From contig JAICRU010000007.1 in the NCBI GenBank assembly GCA_025937235.1, positions 1-59,556 of the forward strand: 59,556 nucleotides of DNA, written 5' to 3'. This DNA comes from Acidimicrobiia bacterium. GTDB lineage: Bacteria > Actinomycetota > Acidimicrobiia > Spongiisociales > ZC4RG35. The position numbers and the translations under genes are program-made. A model generated the notes under the pieces. The model saw nothing but the letters and a program-made list of their open reading frames with translations, had not been told where the DNA came from and did not search any database. Shown here one piece after another: positions 34,594 to 43,520 of the stretch (position 1 is the stretch's first letter; the number at the start of each line of letters is the position of its first letter).

Positions 34594-35574
34594 GTGAGCG
34601 CCGAGCCAGTTCCACAGGAGAAGGAACGCAGAGGGCTGTTCAGACGCGCTGCCCGGGGAGCCACCAATGTCGCTCTGGAAGTCGTGGATCCCGACGTGGT
34701 GCTCGATCACGTCGATGTCAACGCCCTCATCGAGAGGGTGGACGTCAATCAGCTGTTGGACCGGATCGACGTCGAACGTCTCATCGGCCGGATCGACATC
34801 GATGAATTGCTCAAGCGCGCCGACATCGATGCGCTAATGGAGCGGGTCGACGTCAAGGCCCTGGTCGACCGGGCCGGCATTCCCGAGATCGTGGCCGAGA
34901 GCACGAGCCACCTCACGGGCTCTGCCCTGGACCTGTTTCGCAAGCCGATAGTCGGGATCGACGAGATCTCATATCGCGGCCTGAACCGGCTGATCGGTCG
35001 TGATCCCCGTGACTTCCCCTCGGGCCCAGGCGCCCTCGTCAATTGGGTGGATGAGCACACTCACGACACAGGTGTCCGGACCGGGCGCTACGCCGGGCCG
35101 GTGACCCGTTTGATCGCCTTCGTCCTCGACAGTTTGATCGTCACCACCGGTTTCACCCTGATCGTCGCCGGCGTCACCTATTTGATCGAGTTGGTCAGCA
35201 GCCGTGAGGTGAGTGCAGAGGGACCCGGGCTCTGGTATGTCCTCGGGTTCGTCCTCTGGGCATTCCTCTACCTCTGGCTGTCTATTGCCATATTCGGCAA
35301 GACACTGGGCAAGACGATCATGGGTGTACGCGTGGTAGGGCGAGACGGGTCGTTGGCCCTTCACGGGCGTCAGGCGTTCCTGCGGGCTCTCAGCTATCCC
35401 CTGAGCTTCGCCATCGTCGGCATCGGGCTGCTCGGCATAGTCTTCGGCCGGGAACGGAGGGCCTGGCACGACCACTTCGCACGCACTGCAGTCGTCTACG
35501 ACTGGGGGAGCCGAGAGGCCCGTCTCTCCACCCCGCTGGCAGCCTGGCTGGAGCGGAAAGGTCTGGAAGGCTGA
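34594..35574 (+). CDS. RDD-family membrane protein with nonapeptide repeats
   Basis: The 326-residue protein has seven tandem 9-residue repeats at 40-102 with the pattern [V/I/A]-D-[V/I]-x-x-L-[L/I/M]-x-R, then a C-terminal RDD domain (about 165-305) with three or so membrane helices and the conserved GKTLGKTIMGVRVV. Repeats of this kind are expected to form a solenoid or amphipathic helix array. GTG 34594 is the likely start. It stands 24 nt after ilvD and may be co-transcribed. Function unknown. Confidence 0.88.
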   Translation: MSAEPVPQEKERRGLFRRAARGATNVALEVVDPDVVLDHVDVNALIERVDVNQLLDRIDVERLIGRIDIDELLKRADIDALMERVDVKALVDRAGIPEIVAESTSHLTGSALDLFRKPIVGIDEISYRGLNRLIGRDPRDFPSGPGALVNWVDEHTHDTGVRTGRYAGPVTRLIAFVLDSLIVTTGFTLIVAGVTYLIELVSSREVSAEGPGLWYVLGFVLWAFLYLWLSIAIFGKTLGKTIMGVRVVGRDGSLALHGRQAFLRALSYPLSFAIVGIGLLGIVFGRERRAWHDHFARTAVVYDWGSREARLSTPLAAWLERKGLEG

Positions 35575-35575
35575 C

Positions 35576-36673
35576 CTAGCGGAAGCGTGCCGGCGTGTAT
35601 CTCCCGGCATCCACACCGGCGGCGCCGAGGTATGGCGGGGGAGCGGTCCCAGTCACCAGTGCCGCGATCAGCGCACCGGCCCCCGGTGAGGTCTGGATGC
35701 CGGTGCCGCCCTGACCCACCAGCCAGAAGAACCCCGGAGCGCTCTCCTCTTCACCGATCACCATCTCCCGGTCCGGGGCGAAGGTCCTCAGCCCGGTCCA
35801 TTGCGAGTTCACCGTCCGGATGCCGAGTGTGGTGGCCTCGTTGATGCGATCGATCGCCAGGGCGATGTCAGCCATCTCGGGTCGGGGATCGGTGGGGAAT
35901 GAGGGCGTCTCTTCGGCCAGGGAGCAGAGGAGTTGGGCGCCGTCGGGCCGGAAATAGAACCGTTCCTCCACGTCGACCACGAAGGGCCAGGCCGAGAAAG
36001 CGCTGTCACCGGGCACCATGAAGGCCGTGCGGCGCAGGGGCCGGAGGCCGATCGGACCGATGCCGGCCAGCCCGGCGACGACGTCACCCCAAGCACCGCT
36101 GGCATTGACCACGGCCCTGCAGTCGACGTGGCCGCCGGGTGTCGAAACCCGCCATCCGTCCTTTCGCCGGACGAGCCCGGTCACCGGTGTGCTCAGACGC
36201 AACTCGGCGTCATACCGGCGGGCGATCCTCACGAAGGCCTGGTGGAGCCCGGCGACATCGATGTCGAGGGCGTTTGGCTCGTAGAGCCCGCCGGCCACCC
36301 AGTCCGATCTCATTCGGGGCACCAACCGGATCACCTCCGACGCGTCGACCAGGGTGGAGCCGGTGCCGGCGGCCTTCTCCTCGAGCAGACGGGTGCGTTC
36401 TCTGGTTGCGACCCAGAGCAGGCCGCGGGTGGATAGCAGCGACGCATCGGCGGAGCCGTCCGGCGGGCCGTCGAGGAACGCCTTGCTGGCGGCGGCCAAG
36501 GGTCGTGTCCCCTTTCCGCCGTAGTTGGCCACGTACATCGCCGCCGACCGCCCGGTCGTGTGAAAGGCGAGGGTGCGCTCCGTCTCGAGCAGGGTCACCG
36601 AGCCGTTGGGGGCGAGGTGGGCCGCCGCGGACACGCCCGCGATGCCCCCACCGATCACGACGAAGTCGGTCAC
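35576..36673 (-). CDS. FAD-dependent D-amino-acid dehydrogenase-like (DAO)
   Basis: The 365-residue protein is a DAO-family FAD oxidoreductase. GGGIAGVSAAAHL is the FAD-binding motif, and HTTGRSAAMYVANYG resembles the substrate-gating region of D-arginine dehydrogenase (DauA). VGQGGTGIQTSPGAG closes the FAD domain. The gene converges tightly on the RDD gene (1 nt apart). D-amino acid or glycine substrates are likely; the exact one is not visible. Confidence 0.88.
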   Translation of the reverse strand: MTDFVVIGGGIAGVSAAAHLAPNGSVTLLETERTLAFHTTGRSAAMYVANYGGKGTRPLAAASKAFLDGPPDGSADASLLSTRGLLWVATRERTRLLEEKAAGTGSTLVDASEVIRLVPRMRSDWVAGGLYEPNALDIDVAGLHQAFVRIARRYDAELRLSTPVTGLVRRKDGWRVSTPGGHVDCRAVVNASGAWGDVVAGLAGIGPIGLRPLRRTAFMVPGDSAFSAWPFVVDVEERFYFRPDGAQLLCSLAEETPSFPTDPRPEMADIALAIDRINEATTLGIRTVNSQWTGLRTFAPDREMVIGEEESAPGFFWLVGQGGTGIQTSPGAGALIAALVTGTAPPPYLGAAGVDAGRYTPARFR

Positions 36674-36688
36674 GAAGGGGCGGTCACT

Positions 36689-37672
36689 TCAGTGTTGCGC
36701 CCCGGGTGTGATCACCACCCGGCCGATGACCTTGCGTTCGGCGACCCAACGCATGGCCTCGAGCGCGTCGGCGAGCGGGTAGGTCTTCTGCACCAACGGG
36801 CGAAGGGTCCCGTCGGCCACCCACTCCATGATCCGTCGGTTGTTCTCGGAGCTCCTCTCCGGCTCCTCCAGGTTGAATCGGCCCCAGAACACACCGATCA
36901 CCGAGTTCCCCTTGACCAGGTTCAAATTCAAGGGGATCTTCGGGATCACACCGGAGGCAAAGCCGACAACGAGGACCCGCCCGTTCCAATTGGTCGAGCG
37001 AACGGCCTGCTCGGTTGCCGCACCTCCAACCGGGTCATAGACCACGTCCACTCCTCCACCTGACGTCGCGGCCGCGATCCCGTCCCGGAGCGGCACCCTG
37101 TCATATCGGATGACCGAATCGGCGCCGGCCGCCCGCACCGCATCGGCCTTGTCGGCCGAGGAGACGGCAGCCAGCACCCTGGCACCCAGCGCCTTTCCGA
37201 TCTGAACGGCCGAGATCCCCACCCCGCCACCTGCCCCGAGCACCAGCAGAGTCTCGCCCTCGACCAGCCCGGCCCGATCGACGAGGGCGTGGTAGGAGGT
37301 CCCGTAGGCGACCGGGATAGCTGCGCCCTCTTCGAACCCGATCGTCTCCGGCAACGGCATGATCGCGCCCGGGTAAGCAATCGTCCATTCGGCCAGAGCT
37401 CCCATGCCGACGAAGCCGCATACCCGGTCACCCGGGGAGAGACCTTCGACCCCGTCTGCCGTCTCGACGACCCCGGCGAACTCGTTGCCCGGCACGAAGG
37501 GAAGCTCGGGCTTCACCTGGTACTGGCCGGCGACTACGAGCAGATCGGCGAAGTTCACCGCGGCCGCCTCGACTCGGACCAATGCGGTGCCGTGCAACGG
37601 CTCCGGATCCGGCATCTCGCCGACCCTCAGGGCCTGCCAGCCGTCATAGCTGTCACAGATCAGGGCGCGCAT
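36689..37672 (-). CDS. Zinc-free quinone oxidoreductase (MDR family)
   Basis: The 327-residue protein is a medium-chain dehydrogenase/reductase of the zeta-crystallin/NADPH:quinone oxidoreductase type. GAGGGVGISAVQIGKALGAR is the nucleotide-binding motif and PELPFVPGNEFAGVVE marks the N-terminal domain. The catalytic and structural zinc ligands of alcohol dehydrogenases are missing. Enoyl-CoA reduction is a possible alternative. It lies 15 nt upstream of the DAO gene and may be transcribed with it. Confidence 0.9.
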   Translation of the reverse strand: MRALICDSYDGWQALRVGEMPDPEPLHGTALVRVEAAAVNFADLLVVAGQYQVKPELPFVPGNEFAGVVETADGVEGLSPGDRVCGFVGMGALAEWTIAYPGAIMPLPETIGFEEGAAIPVAYGTSYHALVDRAGLVEGETLLVLGAGGGVGISAVQIGKALGARVLAAVSSADKADAVRAAGADSVIRYDRVPLRDGIAAATSGGGVDVVYDPVGGAATEQAVRSTNWNGRVLVVGFASGVIPKIPLNLNLVKGNSVIGVFWGRFNLEEPERSSENNRRIMEWVADGTLRPLVQKTYPLADALEAMRWVAERKVIGRVVITPGAQH

Positions 37673-37723
37673 CGTCGAGCCAGCCTACGGACATCGGGCG
37701 CCACGCTCTGACACAATCGGGGA

Positions 37724-38401
37724 GTGCCGATAGAGCCGATACCTTCCAGGTTCGACCTGCCCAACCCGGGACCTGACGACGGCGACGTTGTCGCGGTCGG
37801 GGCCGATCTCGAGCCGGGCACGCTTCTCCAGGCGTACCGGAAGGGTCTGTTCCCCATGGGTCTTCCGGACGGGCATCTCGGGTGGTGGTCCCCAGTCGAC
37901 CGGGCCATCCTGCCCCTGCGGGGGCTCCACATCAGCAGATCGCTCCGCCAATCGACCCGGCGCTTCCAGGTCTCCGTCGATGCCGACTTCGAGGGCGTGA
38001 TCCGCGGCTGTGCCGACTCGAGACGTCGTGACCCCTGGATCACAGACGAGTTCGTCGACGCCTACACCCAGCTCCACCGGCTCGGGTGGGCTCACTCGGT
38101 GGAAGTCTGGGACCACGATGGCCGGTTGGCCGGTGGGCTCTATGGAGTCTCCATCGGAGGCCTCTTTGCAGGGGAGTCGATGTTCCATGAGGCCAGGGAC
38201 GCCTCGAAGGTGGCCCTCGTGCACCTGGTGGTGGTGATGACCAGAGGCGGGGGGCGTCTCCTCGACGTGCAGTGGCAGACCCCACACCTGCAGTCCCTGG
38301 GGGCGGTGATCATCGGCCGGGAGGCGTATCTGGACAGGTTGGATGCGGCTCTCGCCGGGCCGGACGTGTTCGACTCGGCCCACGAGAGCGACAGCGTCTG
38401 A
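37724..38401 (+). CDS. aat: Leucyl/phenylalanyl-tRNA-protein transferase
   Basis: Aat (225 residues) adds Leu or Phe from tRNA to proteins with N-terminal Arg or Lys, marking them for ClpS/ClpAP-type degradation. The signature FPMGLPDGHLGWWSPVDRAI and the GNAT-like core with GGLYGVSIGGLFAGESMFH are visible. GTG 37724 is the start. Divergent from the quinone oxidoreductase. clpS is not in the window. Confidence 0.93.
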   Translation: MPIEPIPSRFDLPNPGPDDGDVVAVGADLEPGTLLQAYRKGLFPMGLPDGHLGWWSPVDRAILPLRGLHISRSLRQSTRRFQVSVDADFEGVIRGCADSRRRDPWITDEFVDAYTQLHRLGWAHSVEVWDHDGRLAGGLYGVSIGGLFAGESMFHEARDASKVALVHLVVVMTRGGGRLLDVQWQTPHLQSLGAVIIGREAYLDRLDAALAGPDVFDSAHESDSV

Positions 38402-38434
38402 CAGCTAGAGTCGCATCTCAGTCCTGGAGGAACG

Positions 38435-39289
38435 TTGCGGGCCGTCGTTGCCGGAGTCGATCTGACCGCCATGGGCCGGCGCGTCGCCGAGCGGGCCGGG
38501 ATGATGGCCGAGTCGGCCGGTGACCGTCTTCGTCTGGTCCACGTCCTCGAGCCTGTCGGGGAGGCGATGATCGAGCCTTCCCTGGCGAAGCTCATGCGCG
38601 AGTACCAGGTGGCCGAGGCGACCAAGCTCGCCCAGTGGGTGAAGCAGCGGGCATCGGTAGAGGTGGACCTGGATCTGGTCAAGGGCTCCCCCTCTTGGGA
38701 GCTGACTGCTGCGGGGAAGACTGCCGGGCTGGTGGTGGTCGGGTCGTCGTCGATAAACGCCTTTTCGGTGGGCCCGGTGGCGAAGCGGGTGGCCCGCAAG
38801 TCGACCACCGATACCCTGCTGGTGCGTCGCCAACCGCGTGTCCCCTATCGGAAGGTGATCGCCGCGGTCGACTTCTCGGAGCATTCCCGACTGGCGGTCA
38901 ACCGCGCCATCGACATGTTCCCTGGCGCAGACGTGACGGCGCTCTATTCGATGCCGTCACGTTTCGACCCGCTCCTGGCGGGGGCGGGTCTGTTCGCCGA
39001 AGAGTTGGAGGCATCGCGCGGGGCCCGGCTCCGTATGGCCGAAGAACGCATGGCTGAGTTCACCGCGCCCTGGGATAGCAGCATCCGGACCTTGGTGGTC
39101 GACGGTCCCCCGACAGAGACCATCGACGAGGTGGTGCGACGGAGAGGCGCGGACCTCGTCATCGTCGCCAGCCGGGGCGCCACGGCCACCCGCATGGTCC
39201 TGCTCGGCAACGTCGCCGAGGGCCTCGTCTCGGAGGCCCCTTGCGACGTTCTCGTCGCCAAGGCGAAGGCGCCGTTCCGGCGCCCTTGA
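38435..39289 (+). CDS. Tandem universal stress protein
   Basis: The 284-residue product contains two UspA domains. The N-terminal one (about 1-135) starts RAVVAGVDLTAMGRRVAE, and the C-terminal one (about 145-280) starts YRKVIAAVDFSEHSRLAVN. The C-terminal copy has the ATP-binding GASRGATATRM-like stretch (IVASRGATATRMVLLGNVAE). The start is TTG 38435 with GGAGG 4 nt upstream. It converges on the cyclic-nucleotide-binding kinase gene (4-nt gap). Confidence 0.9.
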   Translation: MRAVVAGVDLTAMGRRVAERAGMMAESAGDRLRLVHVLEPVGEAMIEPSLAKLMREYQVAEATKLAQWVKQRASVEVDLDLVKGSPSWELTAAGKTAGLVVVGSSSINAFSVGPVAKRVARKSTTDTLLVRRQPRVPYRKVIAAVDFSEHSRLAVNRAIDMFPGADVTALYSMPSRFDPLLAGAGLFAEELEASRGARLRMAEERMAEFTAPWDSSIRTLVVDGPPTETIDEVVRRRGADLVIVASRGATATRMVLLGNVAEGLVSEAPCDVLVAKAKAPFRRP

Positions 39290-39293
39290 CCAT

Positions 39294-40643
39294 CTAGTCG
39301 ATCGGGAACCTGATGGTGAAGCTGGTTCCCGACGGGTTGGAGTCGACCGATATCTCGCCGCCGGTGCGGTTGACGATGGTGTGGACAGTGTGGAGTCCGA
39401 GACCGGTCCCTTGACCCGGCGCCTTGGTGGTGAAAAAGGGATCGAAGATCCGGCTCGTCACGTCCGGGTCGATGCCGGGGCCGGTGTCCGAAACGCGCAC
39501 GACGACAGACTCGTCCTCTCGTGATGCCTCGATCGTGAGGGTCCCCGATCCATCCATGGCATCGGCGGCGTTGTCGATGAGGTTGGTCCACACCTGATTC
39601 AGGTCTCGGCCCGAGGCCTCGATCGCCGGCAGGTCGGGCTCGATGTCCATGACTGTCTCGATCCCGCGCAGCTTGTGCTTGAGGAGGATGAGCGTGTCCC
39701 GTATCCCGTCGGTCGGATCGATGCGCTGCACCGGTCCCTGGTCGAGATAGGAGTAGTTCTTCACCACCCGGACCAGCTCCGAGATCCTCCCGGCGGCTAT
39801 GCGTACCTCGCCGATCAGCTGAGAGGCGAGGACCCTGAGGCCCAGCCACCGGCTGAATTTGGACACGGTCTCCTCGTCCAGCCCGGCGACGGTGGTCTCC
39901 AAAAGGTCGCTATCCCAGCCATCGGCGACCAGGGCGGCGGCCAGCTCCCAGGCGTCGTCCACATCGCGTTGCTCGAGCCAGCCGGCCACATCCTCTTCCA
40001 GTCCCGACCGCGACAGAGGGTCGAGCCCGTCGGGTGGTTCGGGTACCGGGATTGGGCCGTCCATGACGTTGGCGATGCCGGCGAGGTCGATGGTGGCCGC
40101 GCCCAGGTCCACATACACCTCCTCGGCCCGTGCCATGCTCCGGCCGACCGCCGCAGCCGGATTGTTCAGCTCGTGCATGAGCTGGGCCGCCATCCGGCCG
40201 AGGGCGGCCATTCGTTCCTCGTGCCGGAGGGTGTCCTCGATTCCTCGAAGCCGTGAGGTGACTGTGCGGAACATGCGGCGCACCACTCTGGAGTCCTCGA
40301 TCAGGTCCTCGAAGGCGTTGGCCGGGATCCGGATGAGGGTCGCGGGGGTGGCTGTGGTGACGCTGGCCGTTCGAGGCGCGTTGTCGAGAAGAGCGATCTC
40401 TCCGACGACCTCGCCAGGGCCGAGTGTGGCGAGCGTGACTTCGCGATCGGCTCCCTGCTTGGTCACCCTCAGTTCCCCGTCGACGATCACGAACATGTCC
40501 TCGGAGAGGGAGTCCTCCTCGATGATGACCTTCTCCGCTTCGACCTCGATTCGCTCCGACTTGCTGCACACCTGGTCGAGCAAGGTCTGAGGGAGATCGG
40601 CGAAGTAGGGCAGCCCCCGCAGCACATCCGCGATGTCGTTCAA
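39294..40643 (-). CDS. Histidine kinase with cyclic-nucleotide-binding domain
   Basis: The 449-residue protein has a CRP-like cNMP-binding domain at about 10-125 with the phosphate-binding-cassette-like GEIALLDNAPRTASV (81-95), including Arg91. A dimerisation/phosphoacceptor segment follows (LGRMAAQLMHELNNPAAAV, H157), then a variable insert (about 175-255), and a C-terminal HATPase domain with DNAADAMDGSG, DTGPGID and GTGLGLHTVH. There is no membrane helix, so it is cytoplasmic. Its start overlaps the end of the REC-redox gene by an ATGA, so the two form a fused operon pair. The kinase would be expected to phosphorylate the REC domain encoded just upstream. Confidence 0.92.
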   Translation of the reverse strand: MNDIADVLRGLPYFADLPQTLLDQVCSKSERIEVEAEKVIIEEDSLSEDMFVIVDGELRVTKQGADREVTLATLGPGEVVGEIALLDNAPRTASVTTATPATLIRIPANAFEDLIEDSRVVRRMFRTVTSRLRGIEDTLRHEERMAALGRMAAQLMHELNNPAAAVGRSMARAEEVYVDLGAATIDLAGIANVMDGPIPVPEPPDGLDPLSRSGLEEDVAGWLEQRDVDDAWELAAALVADGWDSDLLETTVAGLDEETVSKFSRWLGLRVLASQLIGEVRIAAGRISELVRVVKNYSYLDQGPVQRIDPTDGIRDTLILLKHKLRGIETVMDIEPDLPAIEASGRDLNQVWTNLIDNAADAMDGSGTLTIEASREDESVVVRVSDTGPGIDPDVTSRIFDPFFTTKAPGQGTGLGLHTVHTIVNRTGGEISVDSNPSGTSFTIRFPID

Positions 40644-42295
40644 AGCTCCGCCAGGTGAGTGTGAACGAACCGGATTGCGGTGGCGCCTTCGCCGACCGCA
40701 CCGGCCACCCGCTTGATCGAACCGTGCCGGACGTCACCGGCCGCGAATATCCCCGGGACGCTGCTCTCGAGCGGCAACGGATCACGTTCCATGCTCCAGC
40801 CCTTGAGCGGGCCCAGGTCCTCGCCCGTGAGGATGAACCCGCGATCGTCCAGCTGGACCAGCCCCTCGAGCCATTCGGTGTGGGCTGTCTGGCCGATGAA
40901 GATGAAGACGGCCCCGGCCGGGACCTTCTCCTCTTCCTGCGTCTCACGGTCCCTCAGCACCAAGGTCTCGAGGTGGGTGTCACCGTATGCCGACACGACC
41001 TGGGCATGGGGCCGCACGTGGACCGCTGGGTTGGCCTCGAGATTGTCGATCAGGTACTTCGACATCGTTCGGGTCAGGTCGTCATCTTTGATGAGGATGG
41101 TCACCGAGTCGGTGAATCTCGACAGGAAGAGTGCAGCCTGGCCGGCCGAGTTCCCACCCCCGACGACGAACATCGGCTGGTCACGATGATTTGACGCCTC
41201 GATGTTCGAAGTCCCGTAGTACACGCCCGCTCCAATGAGCGGCTCGAGACCTTCGGCGGTGAGCTTTCGGTAGGAGACGCCGGAGGCGATGATCATTGCC
41301 TTGCAGGTGATGGCAGAGCCATCGTCTAGATGAACGATGGTGAAAGGGTCGTTTCTCGTCAGTCGGCTGACCGTCCCGGGCACCAGGATCTCCGCCCCCA
41401 GGCGCTCTGCCTGTGCCGACGCTCGCCGGGCCAGATCATTGCCACTCAGCCCCTTGGGAAAGCCGAGGTAGTTCTCGATCAGAGAGCTCTGCCCGGCCTG
41501 TCCCCCCGGCGCCTCGCTCTCGATGAGCAGGGTGCTCAGGCCCTCGGATGCTCCGTAGACGGCGGCGGCGAGTCCTGCCGGGCCGGCGCCGATGATGACC
41601 ACGTCGTAGACCTCAGACGTGGCGTGAGTTTTGAGGCCGACGCGCTCGGCCACCTGCGCGGGCGTCGGATTGAAGATCGGTGGCCCATCACCGAACAGCA
41701 CCACCGGCAGGTCGGCCATGTTGGCCCCTGCCTCCTCGGTCAGTATCCAGGCCTGCGGATCGGTCTCGATGTCCATCGAGCGATAGGGGATCTGGTTGCG
41801 GGCCAGGAAGGCCTTGAGCTCATGGGCGGCACGAGACCATTGCTGTCCGATCACCCTGATCCCATCGAATCTGGGCCGGTATGCCGCCATCCAGTCCTCG
41901 AGCAGGTCGTCGAGTATCGGGTAGAGCTTGTCCTCGGGTGGATCCCACGGCTTCATGATGTAGTGGTCGAGCCCAACGTCGTTGATGGCCTGGATGGCCG
42001 CCTCTGTGTCCGCATACGCAGTGAGCAAGGCGCGTTTGGCGTTGGGGTGAATCTCGAGGGTCTCCCGTAGGACGTCGATGCCGGTCACCGACGGCATTCT
42101 CTGGTCGACCACCATGAGCGCTACCGGCGTGCCCTGGAGGGCGAGGGTGCGAAGGGTGTCGATGGCTTCCTGGCCGCCGCCGGCCCACACGATTCGATAG
42201 TCGTCCGCGTACCGGGCGCGCAGGTCCCTCTGGACCGCCTGGACGACTTCCGGCTCGTCGTCGACGGCGATTATGATCGGCTTGACCTCGGTCAT
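40640..42295 (-). CDS. REC-glutaredoxin-like-TrxR-like fusion oxidoreductase
   Basis: The 551-residue protein has three parts. A response-regulator domain occupies 5-125 with phosphoacceptor D64 and K115. A thioredoxin/glutaredoxin-like segment lies at 145-222 (RVIGQQWSRAAHELKAFLAR), without a CXXC motif. A pyridine-nucleotide-disulfide oxidoreductase of thioredoxin-reductase type occupies 228-551, with FAD motif GAGPAGLA and NAD(P) motif GGGNSAGQAALFL. The redox-active CXXC of TrxR, expected in the NADPH domain, is absent; the region reads GGGNSAGQ only. A response regulator whose output is a flavoprotein is a rare layout. Start ATG 42295 overlaps the UBP zinc-finger stop by an ATGA. Confidence 0.9.
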   Translation of the reverse strand: MTEVKPIIIAVDDEPEVVQAVQRDLRARYADDYRIVWAGGGQEAIDTLRTLALQGTPVALMVVDQRMPSVTGIDVLRETLEIHPNAKRALLTAYADTEAAIQAINDVGLDHYIMKPWDPPEDKLYPILDDLLEDWMAAYRPRFDGIRVIGQQWSRAAHELKAFLARNQIPYRSMDIETDPQAWILTEEAGANMADLPVVLFGDGPPIFNPTPAQVAERVGLKTHATSEVYDVVIIGAGPAGLAAAVYGASEGLSTLLIESEAPGGQAGQSSLIENYLGFPKGLSGNDLARRASAQAERLGAEILVPGTVSRLTRNDPFTIVHLDDGSAITCKAMIIASGVSYRKLTAEGLEPLIGAGVYYGTSNIEASNHRDQPMFVVGGGNSAGQAALFLSRFTDSVTILIKDDDLTRTMSKYLIDNLEANPAVHVRPHAQVVSAYGDTHLETLVLRDRETQEEEKVPAGAVFIFIGQTAHTEWLEGLVQLDDRGFILTGEDLGPLKGWSMERDPLPLESSVPGIFAAGDVRHGSIKRVAGAVGEGATAIRFVHTHLAEL

Positions 42296-42552
42296 CTCTC
42301 CACGACCAGGTCCTCGAAGCAGAACTTCCAGGTCTCCCCGGGCTCGATCGAGCGGATGAGGGGATGTCCGATGTTCTCCCAATGCTTTCGGGCGTGTCTG
42401 TTCTTCGAGGCATCACAGCAGCCCACCGCACCGCAGGTGAGGCAGGCCCGGAGATGGACCCATCGGTCACCGAGCTCTACGCACTGCTCACACACGGTGG
42501 CAGTGGGCTCCGCCGGCACCAGCCCGACGAAGTGCTCACAAGGCGCATTCAC
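42292..42552 (-). CDS. UBP-type zinc-finger protein
   Basis: The 86-residue protein is almost entirely a UBP (ZnF-UBP) domain: CEHFVG, CEQCVELGDRWVHLRACLTC, CCDASKNRHARKHWENIGH. The Cys/His spacing is that of ubiquitin-carboxyl-terminal zinc fingers, which in eukaryotes bind the ubiquitin C-terminus. Bacteria have no ubiquitin of this kind, so its ligand is unknown. GTG 42552 follows GGAGGTGA. It is the first gene of a three-gene operon with the REC-redox fusion and the cNMP histidine kinase. Confidence 0.9.
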   Translation of the reverse strand: MNAPCEHFVGLVPAEPTATVCEQCVELGDRWVHLRACLTCGAVGCCDASKNRHARKHWENIGHPLIRSIEPGETWKFCFEDLVVER

Positions 42553-42593
42553 GTCCGTAGGTCACCTCCCACCCCCCGAAAATAGCGTTCCCG

Positions 42594-42630
42594 ATATCGA
42601 TATGGCGCGACGACCAGACCCTAGAGGGTC
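42594..42630 (-). promoter_or_regulatory. Palindromes upstream of UBP-REC operon
   Basis: Two perfect palindromes lie in the 110-nt gap upstream of the UBP gene: ATATCGATAT (42594-42603) and GACCCTAGAGGGTC (42617-42630, 6-bp arms around AG). They are candidates for regulator binding sites of the three-gene operon. No promoter consensus was clear. Confidence 0.35.
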
Positions 42631-42662
42631 AGATCGCCGCGAAAGTCAGGAGCCTCACCCGG

Positions 42663-43520
42663 TCAGACGGCGTCCAGGGCCTGCCTCAGCGCCCGCGCCA
42701 CGAACACCTTTGCCAGGTGGCTCTTGTACTCGACCGACCCGTAGAGGTCCTCCAGGACGGTCACGGCCTCGAGGGCGTGCTCGGCTGCGGCCTTCACCGC
42801 CTCGTCGGACCCGTCGGTGCCGACGAGAGCATTGGCCACACCGAGGGCTAGCGAGGGCTTGGTGCCCACTCCGGTCAGCCCCACGCGGACGTCTTGGACC
42901 GTCCCGTTGCTCTTCTTGACCCAGGCGGCCGCACCGGCCACGGCGTAGTCACTGTGCCCACCCCTCCGGCCCAGCTTGTCGTAGGCGGACGCCTCGCCGG
43001 GCCCCATCTTGGGCAGCTGGATCTCGACCAGTATCTCGTCGGGTTCCAAAGCGGAGGTCAGTGCGTCGATGCAGAACTCCGACGCCTGGATCTCTCTCGA
43101 GCCCGATGCCGACCTTGCGATCATCTTCCCGCCCAAGGCAATCACAGCTGCGGGCTGGTCGGCGGCGACGTCTGAGTGTGCCAGCGAGCCGCATGTGGTG
43201 CCACGGTTCCGAACCTGCACGTCCCCGGTCACCTGTGCCGCCCTCGATAGGGCGGCGCCATGTTCGGCGATCAAGGAGTCCGACGCGGTGGTGGCATGGG
43301 TCACCAGCGCCGGCACCGAGATGTAATCGCCCTGATCGGTGATCTCGCCGAGACCGGGGAGACGGCTGATGTCGACGACGACGGGTGGTGAGAACAGCCT
43401 GGTCTTCATCAGCGGGATGAGGCTCATCCCGCCGGCGAGGACCTTCGATCCCTCACCGACCGCTCCGAGCGCCTCGTCCAGCGTGGACGGGACCACGTAG
43501 TCGAACTGGCGTGGGTACAT
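42663..43520 (-). CDS. Molybdenum hydroxylase medium (FAD) subunit, copy 2
   Basis: The 285-residue CoxM-type subunit binds FAD. AGGMSLIPLMKTRLF is the FAD-contact motif and VQVRNRGTTCGSLAHSDVAA the second. The N-terminus is [16 protein letters not shown] 43520 overlaps the stop of the small-subunit gene. With the adjacent small subunit it forms a complete electron-transfer pair, but there is no large subunit gene with it. Confidence 0.9.
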   Translation of the reverse strand: MYPRQFDYVVPSTLDEALGAVGEGSKVLAGGMSLIPLMKTRLFSPPVVVDISRLPGLGEITDQGDYISVPALVTHATTASDSLIAEHGAALSRAAQVTGDVQVRNRGTTCGSLAHSDVAADQPAAVIALGGKMIARSASGSREIQASEFCIDALTSALEPDEILVEIQLPKMGPGEASAYDKLGRRGGHSDYAVAGAAAWVKKSNGTVQDVRVGLTGVGTKPSLALGVANALVGTDGSDEAVKAAAEHALEAVTVLEDLYGSVEYKSHLAKVFVARALRQALDAV

